Shown here: positions 49,794 through 61,314 of the stretch, piece by piece
How positions within the stretch are numbered: the first letter of the stretch is position 1
Layout: every line of letters starts with the position of its first letter
Assembly: GCA_035771175.1 (NCBI GenBank)
Contig: CM069595.1
Span: forward strand, 3,204,094 to 3,268,093
DNA: 64,000 bases
Origin: Paratinospora sagittata
Lineage: Eukaryota > Streptophyta > Magnoliopsida > Ranunculales > Menispermaceae
Reading direction: 5' to 3'
Notes under the pieces: model-generated
What the model was told of the DNA's origin: nothing
Seen by the model: the letters and a program-made list of their open reading frames with translations, nothing else
Database searches by the model: none
Position numbers and translations under genes: made by a program

Positions 49794-50090
49794 TTAGCTA
49801 ACCAGTATTAATGATGAGATGGAAGCACCTATGATCATGAGGAGAAAAGTAAAATAATAATAACAATAACAGTAACAATAACAAACACAATTGAAGTTTG
49901 AACAATAGATTAGTGAAACAGGTGCATACAAGTTACTTGAAACTTCAGAGGAATCTATAACAGGTGGGAAAAGGTGAGTTAATTTAAGGGTATCCCTATG
50001 AATCCAGGGGTGTTTTTGGGTTGGTGGTGGTGGCTCCTCAGACTCATCATCATGTCTTTTCAAATTTCTATCCATGATTTTCTGTACCAT
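49794..50090 (-). CDS. Possible small gene, about 62-residue protein of unknown function
   Basis: The frame from 50090 starts MVQKIMDRNLKRHDDESEE, then PPPPTQKHPWIHRDTLKLTHLFPP and VIDSSEV. This segment looks like conserved protein rather than random translation. After it the frame turns into low-complexity text (from TTACTG/TTATTG repeats). That suggests an intron from a GTAACT donor at 49936 to the acceptor CATAG at 49829, ending SSASISSLILVS. Proposed exons are 49937-50090 and 49794-49828; an alternative donor at the nearby GTATGC would give a different short tail. I do not know the family. Confidence 0.35.
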   Translation of the reverse strand: MVQKIMDRNLKRHDDESEEPPPPTQKHPWIHRDTLKLTHLFPPVIDSSEVSSNLYAPVSLIYCSNFNCVCYCYCYCYYYFTFLLMIIGASISSLILVS

Positions 50091-51029
50091 TCCCCTCTCA
50101 TATGATTTTTTTTTTTTTTTTTTTTAGTTCAGTTCATGAGTCAGTGTTGCAGTAGAGTTACTGCAACCCTATCCACACCACCTTTGCCTCTTCTTCCCCT
50201 TCTGCTCCTTATGTCAGAGGCTGAGTAGCTAATAGCTTCAGTCTCTTTATCCTTATCCGTGTATCCACTCTCCCTTTCAAATCACAACAAAACACTTGGA
50301 AGACATATCTTCTTTATAGCTCCAATCCACTGGGATCCCCTCTTTGTTCAATATCTAGGGACCATAGGGAGGGGGTTTCACATCATGTGAACTTTAGGGG
50401 AGGTAAATCCAAGTTACATTCTGGAAAAATTTGGAATTTTTTTTTTATGCTTGATTTGACATTGGACAATTCATGGACTCTTTGCCAACTTGTTCAACAT
50501 GTGTATGATTGCAATTTCTAAAGCGCCACAACAAGATATGTTTTAAAACATATTTAGAGCCAAAAAATAAATTAAAAACCTGCAAACCAAGCAGGCATAT
50601 ACATGTCCCCCACAAAGTTAAAAAAGGGCCTATGCCCAATAATCTCAATCTATATTTCTTTTAGTAGGAGATTAATACCTTCAATACCTATCGAGTAGCA
50701 CAATTATATTGATAGGAAAAAGGCATGAACTCAGTAGCTGGTTAATCAAACTCCAACCTGCTATTTTTTTTTCTTTTTTTCTTTTTTTCCTTTTTTCTCA
50801 AATGACAAGCCTTTACAAAAATTATCTACTACTAACAAGAAAACCACTTATAACCAACAACCCTAGCCCAATAAGTGCAGTCTCTTTGTGGGATCACACA
50901 ATGATATATTTCACAGTATAGACACCACATGCACCACCTTATTTGATAGTACTGAGCCAAATGATTGATTAAATTATAAGCTGCAAGAGAAAACTGAATC
51001 TATATCACTTGAAGGCCAAACATTACCCC
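50091..51029. other. Spacer between small candidate gene and LINE remnant
   Basis: The first 200 bp is likely the upstream region of the minus-strand candidate, with a T-rich run at 50106-50125. The rest shows no exon or defined repeat. Confidence 0.45.
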
Positions 51030-51890
51030 AACAATAGAAAATGGTTTATCCTTTCGATTTTGGGAGGATAAATGGTTTGGAGATTCTACTTTGGCTACAA
51101 GTTTCCCTAGACTTTACCAATTGTCCTCAACCCACCAGCTTCCCATTGTGGCCTTTGTATCAGATAGTAACTCACCTTAAGACACCTATTGGAATTTCCA
51201 TTTCATAAGACATGTTCCATCTAGATCCGCCAGTCAGCTTGATAACCTTGTGTCACTACTATCAAATATTCGGTTGACCCATGAACAAGATAGGTTTAGA
51301 TGGTCGTTGCTTCCAAATGGGGTCTTCTCGTGTAAATCTTTCCTTGATTGCATCACCGACTATCCACAAATCATAAACCCTTCCATTACCTCATGCTTGT
51401 GGAGTGCTCATCTTCCCTCTAAGGTACAATTTTTTGGATGGACTTTGGTGCATAAGAAGTTGAACACGGCGTATATGATGCAAAAGAGGTCTCCATATAG
51501 AGCTATTTCTCCCCATTGTTGCCCCTTGTGCAAACTTGATGGTGAATTGATAGATCATTTATTCATACAGTGTTGTGTGGGTAGGGAGATGTGGCAAAGA
51601 TGGGAGTACATGTGTACAGGCATGTTCTTCAGGCCATCATCATGTGAGGAGTGCATATTATTGGCACAAAATGCCTCGGGGTCCGGAAGAATGAAAGATG
51701 TTTGTAGAATTATCTCATTTGCAACCACTTGGGGGCTGCGGATTGAAAGGAATTCGAGGATCTTCCTAGAGACAGAGTGGGAGATGTACGATTTATGGGA
51801 GGAAATATATTGGGTTGCAGCATCAACAATTTCTAATAGTTCTTCAGTAAATAATTGGGTGAGGGATTAGAGTAAGTACATGTTTTGAAG
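51030..51890 (+). mobile_element. LINE retrotransposon fragment (reverse-transcriptase zinc-binding region)
   Basis: The frame from 51250 to 51870 carries the zf-RVT pattern common at the end of plant LINE ORF2: FRWSLLPNGVFSCKSFLDCI, LWSAHLPSKVQFFGWTLVHK and CCPLCKLDGELIDHLFIQC. Upstream (51030-51246) a related frame reads RFWEDKWFGDSTLATSFPRL and is cut by a stop (near SNSP). The copy is 5'-truncated and has no RT or endonuclease core. It is a dead remnant. Confidence 0.85.
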
Positions 51891-52283
51891 AGTTTATATA
51901 CTCTAGTGTTTCTTTTGGCAAATTGTGGTTCATGTAATTTCATGATAAGATTAGAAAGCACAGGAATAGAATCACTGCCACTCCAAGTTATATATGTAAT
52001 TTCAGAGCCGGCGTCTCTCTTTAAATGGCCGGTTTCAGAATCAATTAAATAAATAAATATTGTACAACAATTGTTAACATATGTTAAGCAAACTAAACTA
52101 GTTGTTCACCAAATATATAATGTTGTATAATAACTGCATTTTTTTTTCCTCTTTAGAAAAAATGGACGCTACACGTCACATTTTCCTAAAGTCTAAGAAA
52201 AGAATGCTTCTTCTTTCTTGTGTGTATAATTTGAACGTGTTATAATAGTAGTAGTACTATATACAAGAGGTGAAAGGAGCAAC
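51891..52283. other. Spacer between LINE remnant and invertase 3' end
   Basis: AT-rich sequence that may include the LINE 3' end and the invertase 3' UTR. Nothing else is visible. Confidence 0.5.
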
Positions 52284-55200
52284 TCAGACGAGAATCTGCG
52301 ACCTGGCTGCACCGCGGGAACACTTTGTCCGAGCAGTTTTGCTGAGTGCACAGATGCAGGTTTCAAGAAGCTCCAAATCTTCGTCCCACATCAGCAGTGA
52401 AGCTAACTCTGGCTTCTCCAGGAGCATTTTAGAGGTCAGAAACCCTGCAATTGTCCAAGTCTGGTTAAGCCGCGACTGCTTCCCTATAAATCGGCCATTT
52501 CGGGTGTCGTAATATTCAGGCCACTTGTCCACCGAGAGCCTCTTCTCAGCTTGAGCAACAGCTTTCTCAGCTAATTCAGGTCTCCCCATCTTAATGCAAG
52601 CTAGTGTGAACTGAAATGATGCCAAAACAGAGAAGATATTTAAGGCATAAGATAAACCATGAGAGTTAAAAGAACAACCCAAACGGGGGGGACAAAACCC
52701 ACAAACACCTAACATGTGAATGTGGAGGACACTTCATCCACTGTTCAATAGGTTCCCCCTAAAAAAATCTCCTCTGGCCACTGATTTGTTTTCATTCCTT
52801 TTTTCTTCTTTTTTTCTTTTTTTCCTAACCAATTGAGATTGGCTAAAGGAAGGCAACAGAATAGGACGGTGATGTTTATCCAACAAGGACAACTTTGGCC
52901 GAGGAGATACGATGCATCAATTATTGGAGTAGGTATGATAATTTCAGGTCATAAGACTCGTTCATCCCTCTCATGACCATGCACTTGCAACATACTGAAA
53001 ATCAATAAGAATAGTACCTGCCACAGAAGTGTTGGCCAGGATCCACCATTATGATAAGACCAAGGGCTGCAACAATCAAATATTTAAGAATGAGCACAAG
53101 TGGCATTATTCAGCAAGTAACTAATTCTTAAAACCATACTTTCTTTGTTGAAATCCTACGGAGGATGGGGAAAGAAATATGATAAGAGTGGAACAATGGA
53201 CAAAAACTCACGTATTCTTTGGATCACTGCCAGTTATTATACGCCACTCCTCATATTCCAAAGCAGGATAGCATATCTTCAGAGGCATTTGACCCATTAG
53301 ATCATCCCACTTGTCCTCAATCAGATTCAGAATACCCTGGTTCTGTCTTGGAGTTCCCAAGGATGAAACAATTGCCCAAAGGTTCCCAAGTGTGAAGAAC
53401 CTAAAATCCATGTGAGCAGGTTGAAGGTTTCCAATGAGATAACCACCTTTGTCCGGCACCCAATCTACCAGCCAGCTAGGTATTTGATCAGGATAGATGT
53501 TGAACTTGTTGGTAGCATTTGTAGAATACTCCTCTGTTTTGTAGCGGTATATTTCGTTGATCTTCTTCATGTCCACCCAATAATACTCCCTGATGTGGAA
53601 TGACAATGCACTCAGTCTATTGTTGATGGCTCTCACCAGATTCTTGCATCCATCATCAACTGCAAGCATCTCACGGGCGCTCCTCAGGGCAGCATAGAAT
53701 AGAGCCTAGAAATTCAAACTTAATTAACTAGAGAATATGAAGAATAGGAGGAATATACAAAATTGAGAGATTAAAGCCAGATGTCAATCCAATCATATAG
53801 ATAGACCAGGCCAATTGGGTAACAAGTAAAGAAACTGATTTTGATTTTTATAAGTGGAACCCCCACACTACAAGATCACGAATAATGCAAGGATTTCTAG
53901 AGCTGAGCATACATTTTAGGATCTTCTCAAGCTCAAATGAAAGAAATTTAATATGCAAGGAGAAGAGCAATAAATCCAATGACCTGTCATTAGCCATTGT
54001 GTACATGCCTTACGACATGTTTTCAAACCTATCTAACTGTTGGTGGTATCAAACGCAAACGTACAAAATTTCACAAGTGCCTCTTCTACTTGGATCCTAG
54101 AGTTTTTACCATCACACACCTTTCTCCCCAAACCAAAAATTAGGAGAAAAAAATGAAAAGAAAGAAAAAGAAAATAGAAATTAGATAGATATATCATTCC
54201 CATCATCCAAAGTATGGAGCCGCACGTTTTCAAAGGGAGAATTCTTGATGCAAATTATGTGCAAAAAATAACATACTAAGTGATAGAACCAGAGTAAAAA
54301 TGAACCCAATATGTATGTATTGCAGCTTCAAATGGCAAGCTCCCAAGAACATCTTACAAGAAAAAATTGAAAATTACTAAATATGAAGAAAGTCCAATTC
54401 TAGTGTTTAGAACGATCATTCTTTGATGTGGAGATGAAGGCGAAGATGCAACTAATAGAAGTAGTTGAGTGGATGAATTGGAGTAGAGATTACCAATCAA
54501 GCTGCATGGAAAATTCAACAGGATAGGGGGGTGGAACATTGAGAAATCAAGAAACAAGCAGTGCAAGAAAATTTAGTTGAAATTCTACTAATAATTTGAC
54601 CCACTATGCACTTTGGATCATAAATTTCAATTTAACCTACAACTATATGATTTTATCAAATCTTACAATTTGCATAAATTCTGAGGCTCAATTCATCACA
54701 AAAACTATATTATTATTTATTTTCTTTTATGCTTTTTCTAGACCCTAGAATAGATGGTTTTTACCAATTACAAAATCATGCCTAACAAGAACTGCATCTT
54801 CCTATATGCAACTTGAGAGACCAAATTAACATGCAATTACAATACAGAAGAGATGCCTGATCCAATTGACAAGGAAGCAATACTCATCCCAAGTCCACAT
54901 GTATAGGACAGTCACAAATAAAACTTCAAAACAATATCAATAACATATAAACAAATACAATTACCCAATCAATGGCAGTAGACCAGAGTTTCTACAGAAA
55001 TGATAAGTTGTTTAGCCAAAAACTTGTGAGATGGAATGTGGCTCAAAATTTGACCCCCACACAAGCCAGCTTTCCTCATATTTAAAGTTTCCTTCAGAAA
55101 AACAGGTATTCCCATACATAGCCTGGATGTTGCTGGGAAGGACGAAGCAAATAAGAAAGGCTATCTTTGAACACAGAAGAATAGCTTTCACACTCATGCT

Positions 55201-58200
55201 TGAGAAATAAGAAAGAGGATCCTAAGCCATATAAGAAACATAACAAATCATTCTTTAACACGATGGTTTAAAATTGCTTCTTTCTCTTTCATTTTTCTAG
55301 CCAAGTACTAACTGATGCATCAAACTGTCGATGACATGCTAAAGTTTTTCTCTTTATTTTGCAAGACATTTGTGAGTTGCGGTGAACAGCATTGAGAAAG
55401 GCCCCTTAATCTATAAAATAATTAGGCATAGTACACTAATATATGCATTTTACATTTCAATGACATGAATACTAATTCAAATCTATCTTTACTTACAACC
55501 AATTACATTTTGATAGTTATTACACTAGTAAGGAGAACATGGCATTAGGTGAAAGGATTTAAAAGACGAATAGGATACTCAAAATGTCATGGTAGGAGGT
55601 AGACAAGTGAAAATATGAAAATACATCTCTTGATGAAAATATGGCTTGATACAAAGCGCTGGCAATGTAGCATCCATGTTGCCACTTTCCAAATACAAAC
55701 AAGGGTAAAGAAGGTGGCAATGCCCAAATGATGAAAGAAAATATTGCCACTAACAAAGTTATTCTTCTCTCTGATTGTGCTTTTGTCCATGTCTACAAGA
55801 TAATCAAGACCTTGAAAACCCTTATTGTTTACAAAATATATTTTAAAATTAATAACTTAAGAAAAAATGAAACTCTACTAAATATTCATAAAAGCATTGG
55901 GGCCCACACAGCAAAACTGAGAATCCAATCACAACCCCAATCTAGACATGGGTAATAAATCCCATCCGCAGCTTGAGAATTCTGAGGATATCATCATGTT
56001 TGCAATGCCCTTCCAACATTTTTCCCTCAATCATTCCTAAGCATCTGCCACTTATGATCTTGTCCTTCGGCCAGTGCTATCAAAAGTGCACACTTTTGTA
56101 TGTAAAAAATGAGCCATGAGGCTACAGCGACTTAATTAATTACCTCCGAAGTAAACATTAACATTTGTACTTGCTTGTAACATATAACTACGTGTCTTGT
56201 TATATTATGAAGCACATTGACTTGTAGTCCAACAATAGCAACAACATCGACTTCTCCCTCACTTTCACTTTTCTGACTCTCTCTACCTGAACTTCTTAAA
56301 GTAGATACACCAGATGCCCCAGATATTATTCAGTTATCATAGTTAAGGAAATATCATCAACAACCATGGTCGTCTTTCTTTCTTTCTCGGCAGCTCCTTC
56401 AAGGTCTGACCATTGCCACTTCTTTCTGCTGCTATGGCTGCTGATACTAGAAACTAATATTCTGCTGACCAAACTCAGCTTCTACTATGTTTCTAGAATT
56501 GTACAATTCTGAAGCTTCCTACTTTAATAGTATGACTCAGAAATTATGCAAGTGTTAGTTCAATGTCAGATTACTACTTTTCTAATACAAATAAAACAGA
56601 TTTGCCGATCCCATGCCGTATTTTAAACCTTAAATTTATCCAACCAACTTAAAATTTCTTTAATATTCATAAATACTATCTCAATTAATTAAACATATAA
56701 CTATTACTTTCAATGTTGTTATTGGTTTTGTTGTTGGTATAATTCTATGAATAAATGTTACGTTTTCTTGTGAAACAGATGCACCTGCTGTAGTATTCAG
56801 AGGAGTAAGAAGCCTCCATTCACAACTCAAAGATAATATTTCTTCAAATTTTTAAAAAAAAAAAAAATCATATGAAGTAGTGTGAACTTACTTGGATCTC
56901 AAGGGGATGTCCATGGATACCCATCCTCCGATCTATCATGCAGGAGCCATCAGTGACCAATAGAGAAGGGAACATATCAAACCCATCAGTAAGACACAAA
57001 TTCAGAATCAACTTGATGCCTGTTTGAATATCCACTCTTTCTTGAAGTGCATAATCTCCAGTGATCTTTCCATAAGCTCGTAAAAGAATGATCCACCAAA
57101 GCCCTGTTTACAGTAATATGTCCTTATTTAAACCTCCATCCATTTCCAATGCTTTTCAAGCAAAATTCCATTAAATCTAATACTCTTTCAAAAATTACAA
57201 AATGGACATGTGCAAATGCGACCTAAAGAGTACAAGATGGATAACTGCAAATGTGACAAATGAAAAGAAATAACAATAGAAACCATAAAAGTGTAGATTA
57301 AAAAATAGTAACCAGCTACAGATTTATAACATACTAACCAGAATCAACGGGAGCAACACGCCCGATTGCCGATTCCCCAAAATCTGGATCTAGAACTTCC
57401 TCAAATGCTCCATTGCTTCCATCCAGAGGCACACTTCTAACTTTAAAACTTGCAGGCATCAGCCCTTGCCCTGGACTGTAACAGTCCACAGTTTTCTCCC
57501 AACTCTGACATCAATCACAAAAACTTTTCAAAAAAACAAAATTACACCAATTTCATCCTATAAAATGAAAACAAGAGAATGGCAATATCTAACCTGCAGT
57601 TGCAAAGTATGAAGCAGAAAATTCCTCACAATCTCCCCTTCCCCTTTCAGCAGAAAGGCGAGTGCCGATGGAACAAAGTCCCGAATAAACACCTGATCAT
57701 AATTAAGCGGCTGCTTATCAGCTGGATCATTCGCCGCAACAGTCCCAACCGGGCTCCCACAATACATCACAACCGATTCATTTAACAACTTCCAAGCCTC
57801 TTTTTCAATTGCCGATAACTCCCTCTTATTCTCCAAGCCCTTAGCCCCATTTAAACCCTCCGAATTCTCTACATCCACACCAACCCCACCACCACTACCT
57901 TCAACCCTAGCTTTTTCTTCTCCTTCTCCTATATCTACACCTCTCTCAATCCTCTCAACCACCAAAGGCTTCACATTCATCCCACCCTGAACATAAATCC
58001 TCTCGAAACTCTTATCATTCACATGACCTTCAACCGAAGTCGAATGTTGCCGAATATCCGACGCAACATTCGTAATCACCGAAACATCCCTCCTCCCAAC
58101 CTTATTACTACTACTACTAGTACTACCACAACAACAATAACCTGAAAAAACCCTAGCTTGGCCCCAGTTCGAATTGGCCACAAGAAACCGACCTTGATCG

Positions 58201-58415
58201 GGATCAATTACACGTCTAAAACCCATGATCCGTAAATTACTACTACGATCCTGAACTAACTTCGATCGAGATCTCGACAAATTATCAATAACCATTGAAG
58301 AATGATAACATTTCGGCGATCCGAACCCGAAAAACGACGACGTTCGGGAACTGATCAGGATTCTACAACAGGGCTTCATGGTGGAAATTCCCATCATGGA
58401 ACCGCTCGGATTCAT
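52284..58415 (-). CDS. INVA: Alkaline/neutral invertase (GH100), mitochondrial A/C type
   Basis: Six exons join in frame to 689 residues: 57594-58415, 57339-57504, 56892-57103, 53212-53705, 53018-53066 and 52284-52610. The enzyme hydrolyses sucrose to glucose and fructose. The first 200 residues are a low-conservation leader, with an Arg/Ser-rich start ([19 protein letters not shown]) that suits a mitochondrial or plastid transit peptide. The GH100 core begins at [19 protein letters not shown]. The likely catalytic acid is D246 in [12 protein letters not shown], and the partner Glu is at about 552/553 in [15 protein letters not shown]. Other marks are [36 protein letters not shown] and the end [12 protein letters not shown]. 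Intron 4 is long (3.2 kb). On the minus strand a TATA-like TCTATAAAAAAAG lies near 58746-58757. The choice of A rather than C paralogue rests partly on synteny with the PGN-like gene. Confidence 0.95.
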
Positions 58416-59590
58416 ACCCGTAGTAAACAAATCGAGATTCAGAGATTTCTTGGAATTGAAATTAAAATTACAAATCTAAGCAGCAATTAATTACAAAACA
58501 ACTCTGTCTATCTCAAAAATTGAATAGCAGAGAAGCCAAAAAAAAAAAAACAGAAATTTTCGAAAAATCACGGAAAGAGAATTATAAATTTGAATACTTA
58601 CAAGAAGAAGAAGAAGAGATGAAATGAAGTGATGTGAAAAATGAAAATGGCGTCTGAAGAAGAAGAGGAAACAAAGAAGCATACGGCTTTTGTTTCCCTT
58701 TTGTTGTGTAATAAAAAGAAAGGCGGAAAGAAATGAATTGTGCTTTTTTTATAGAGGAAGAAGGCGTGTCCGAATTCTGATCACGTTACATCTGGAAATG
58801 TGGAATTTTTACGGATGTGTCCCTTGTTGGGAGCTTGGAAGATTCGTGGATGAAGAGGAGCTGAAATGACGAGGATAACCTCGGATCTTGGCTAAGGTTG
58901 AAATGGTCGGTTTGTCCGTGTTCAAGGTCCTGACGACACTAGGCTTTGAACCGAATAAATTATTCTTATGATGTTATCTATTAATTTGTTTACAGAAATA
59001 ATTGAAAATTAAACACATTGTTTTGTATGAAAATTAACATATAGATTAACTCGACACAATTTATAATCCGGGTGGGAGAGTTCTACTTAGAGCATCTCCC
59101 ATCATTTTACGAATTATTTAAAAAATAAAAGTATCGTATCATTAATATCAAAAGACTTATTTCTTATATAACGTAAATTATTACTTGATAGATATTTAAG
59201 TTAAAAAATATTTTTTAACGCTTCTATTTAAAATACATATTTTAATAAAGTATTAAATATTTTTTTAATTAAATTAAATTAATATTTATTTATTCTTTAT
59301 GGTAATAAAACGATTGTCAAATAGATCGTCTAAAAGTAAATAATAATGTTGACAGCTTCTATTTTTTATCACTTCAGCTTGATACTGAACGATGATAGTT
59401 GCATTGAAAAAGTTTATTCTAACTCAACATCTATTTATTCTATGTGGCTATTGATTTTTTTACAATTGATAATTACATTGGAGATGTTCTTAAGACCTCC
59501 ACTATATAAATTAGAGATCAAACTACTCAAAAATTAGAAATTATTCCTCACCAACGAGAAAACTAATGTTTCATGATTTTTCATTACTTT
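58416..59590. promoter_or_regulatory. Invertase upstream region and AT-rich spacer
   Basis: The first 340 bp holds the invertase leader, with GAA/CTT-rich stretches, and a TATA-like TCTATAAAAAAAG on the minus strand at about 58746. From about 58950 onward the DNA is plain AT-rich spacer. Confidence 0.45.
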
Positions 59591-60110
59591 TGTTGAGCCA
59601 TGACTTCGGCATACCAAAATAATGTCTAATCAGCTCACCTAATCTAGCATCTATGAGCATTGAGATTTGAAAACGACATTATCTAGGAGATAGTGAGCTT
59701 CTTCTTTTGTCAAGATGCTAATCATGATAAAACAAATTGACAAGAGTTAAGTGTCTCGTTAGCTCGGAGTACCGAATAGGTATGATAAGCTAGGATTGAC
59801 CATTGGACACGGGTCTCACGAGACGCATGGCTATGTTGGGTTATTAAACGTATGGTAAAACGTCATGTGTTATTATCAACCTAGCCTCAAGACCCTATTA
59901 TTATAAATAGATCATTAATCCCCCATTAGATAAAGAAATAAGTCACTATTTACTTTAATTAATGCAAGATTAATTCTTAAAATTAACTTAGAACTAATTT
60001 TGACATCGAAGGATCGTTGGAGGGCTCCTCCACACCGGTGCTATTAATGATAGCCTATTTTTCTTTTTCTCTTACAAGGTTAAGTACGTATCTAATACGA
60101 GGATACAACT
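59591..60110 (+). mobile_element. LTR-like remnant (possible solo LTR)
   Basis: The stretch starts TGTTGAGCC and includes a TATA-like TATTATAAATAG at about 59899. It then has TTTTGACATCGAAGGATCG followed by GGAGGGCTCCTCCACACCGG. That last pairing is one I associate with the R-U5 part of many plant LTRs. No second copy, primer-binding site or internal region was found in the window. The ends are estimates. Confidence 0.4.
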
Positions 60111-61067
60111 AAGACTGACTCCAGCTCAATGCATTTCCTTCACATTATCATTTTTTATGTTGATCAAATTTTACATTAACTATTATTATCTCATTATAAT
60201 AGTAAATATTTATTTATTACAATAAATAGTTGTTTCCGCTTCTCATCTTTAAAATAAATAAAAAAGAAAAAGAAAAAGAAAAGCGGTCCAACTCACGTGG
60301 TTCTTCGAACCGGACCCCTCGAAAAAGAAAAAGGACAAAATCTCAGGCTTGTGTGGTAATAAAAAACAGGGGCAAAGAGAGTAAATACCCAACGGCATGG
60401 GAGGGTAATTTGGTCCGTCTAATAATAGCAAAGTCTTCCGCGCTTCAAAAAGATTACATTCGGAAAAGTCGGTAGGTGGTCAGTTGGAAAGAAAAGAAAA
60501 CATGTGCGGGAAATGAGACTATCCACAGCGTATAAATACGGTCAGTATACAATGGCGTAATATACGGTTAAACTATCAGACGATCCACGTGGCGATTTTC
60601 TATTGGTTGAGATGGAGTGGCTCTTTTCGTTTCGTCTGGCCGCCGCGCGAGAATAGTAAAAGACACAAAAAAGCAAAAACAATCTTGGGCAGAAATATCG
60701 CGATATTTGTGAGGGTACTTTTCGCAGCCTATTGGTATTTGCTTAATTTTTAAACGATAATCCTCGAGATTTGAAAATGTATATTAGAATTTTATTTTTC
60801 TTATGATTTCTTAGGTCAAGTAATTATCAAGAAAATGACGTTGTAAATGAAAAACGTTTTTTTTATAGTTCTAAATATAATCTTGTCTATATATGTGGTA
60901 GAAGACATCAAGGATCAAAATCAACGCAGAAAAAAAAAATCTTGAAGATTTTGAACGAGACAAAATTTGACATCTTTGATTTTGAATAAGTGGAACATTT
61001 GATAATCTATTGAATAAACTGTTTAACACATGCATATAAACATATATATCACTTTAAAAAGGAATAA
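60111..61067. other. Spacer with a locally GC-richer, promoter-like block
   Basis: Between about 60280 and 60720 the DNA is richer in G and C than its surroundings. It contains a CACGTGG motif (60294 and 60590 areas), a CCAAT on the minus strand and a TATA-like GTATAAATAC at about 60531. No coding frame that looks real follows. Confidence 0.35.
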
Positions 61068-61084
61068 AACTCTAATAGGATAAC

Positions 61085-61296
61085 CAATAAGGGGTTAGTT
61101 CGCTAGTTTAAGAAGCAAATTACGAGGCACGATTCAAAAATTTATTACAGGTTCAAGCTCGCTCTCGTCCGTCTCTATTAAAAAATGTGTCATTGTTCCT
61201 ATAAATTTTTAAATTCAAAATAATTAGTCTCGCTTGAAAAAAAGAGAATGACACTTACCGGATGTCAAAAAACTAATACCAAAAAAAAAAAAAAAA
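61085..61296 (+). mobile_element. SINE, copy 2 of the family at 36491
   Basis: The element has GGTTAGTTCGCTAGTTTAAG near its start, a B-box-like AGGTTCAAGCTCG, shared words GTCCGTCTCTATTA and ATTAGTCTC, and ends CTAATACC followed by an A tail. Flanks aactctaataggataac (61068-61084) and aactcttatagggtaatc (61297-61314) form an imperfect target-site duplication. Confidence 0.78.
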
Positions 61297-61314
61297 AACT
61301 CTTATAGGGTAATC

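Noticed and set aside
53706..56891. Possible hidden gene or transposon in the 3.2 kb invertase intron
   Set aside because: All frames there are short and of low coding quality, and no terminal repeats or SINE boxes were seen.
60230..60475. 81-codon lysine/arginine-rich frame
   Set aside because: The basic composition comes from an AAAAAG-type repeat, and there is no recognisable domain or splice context.
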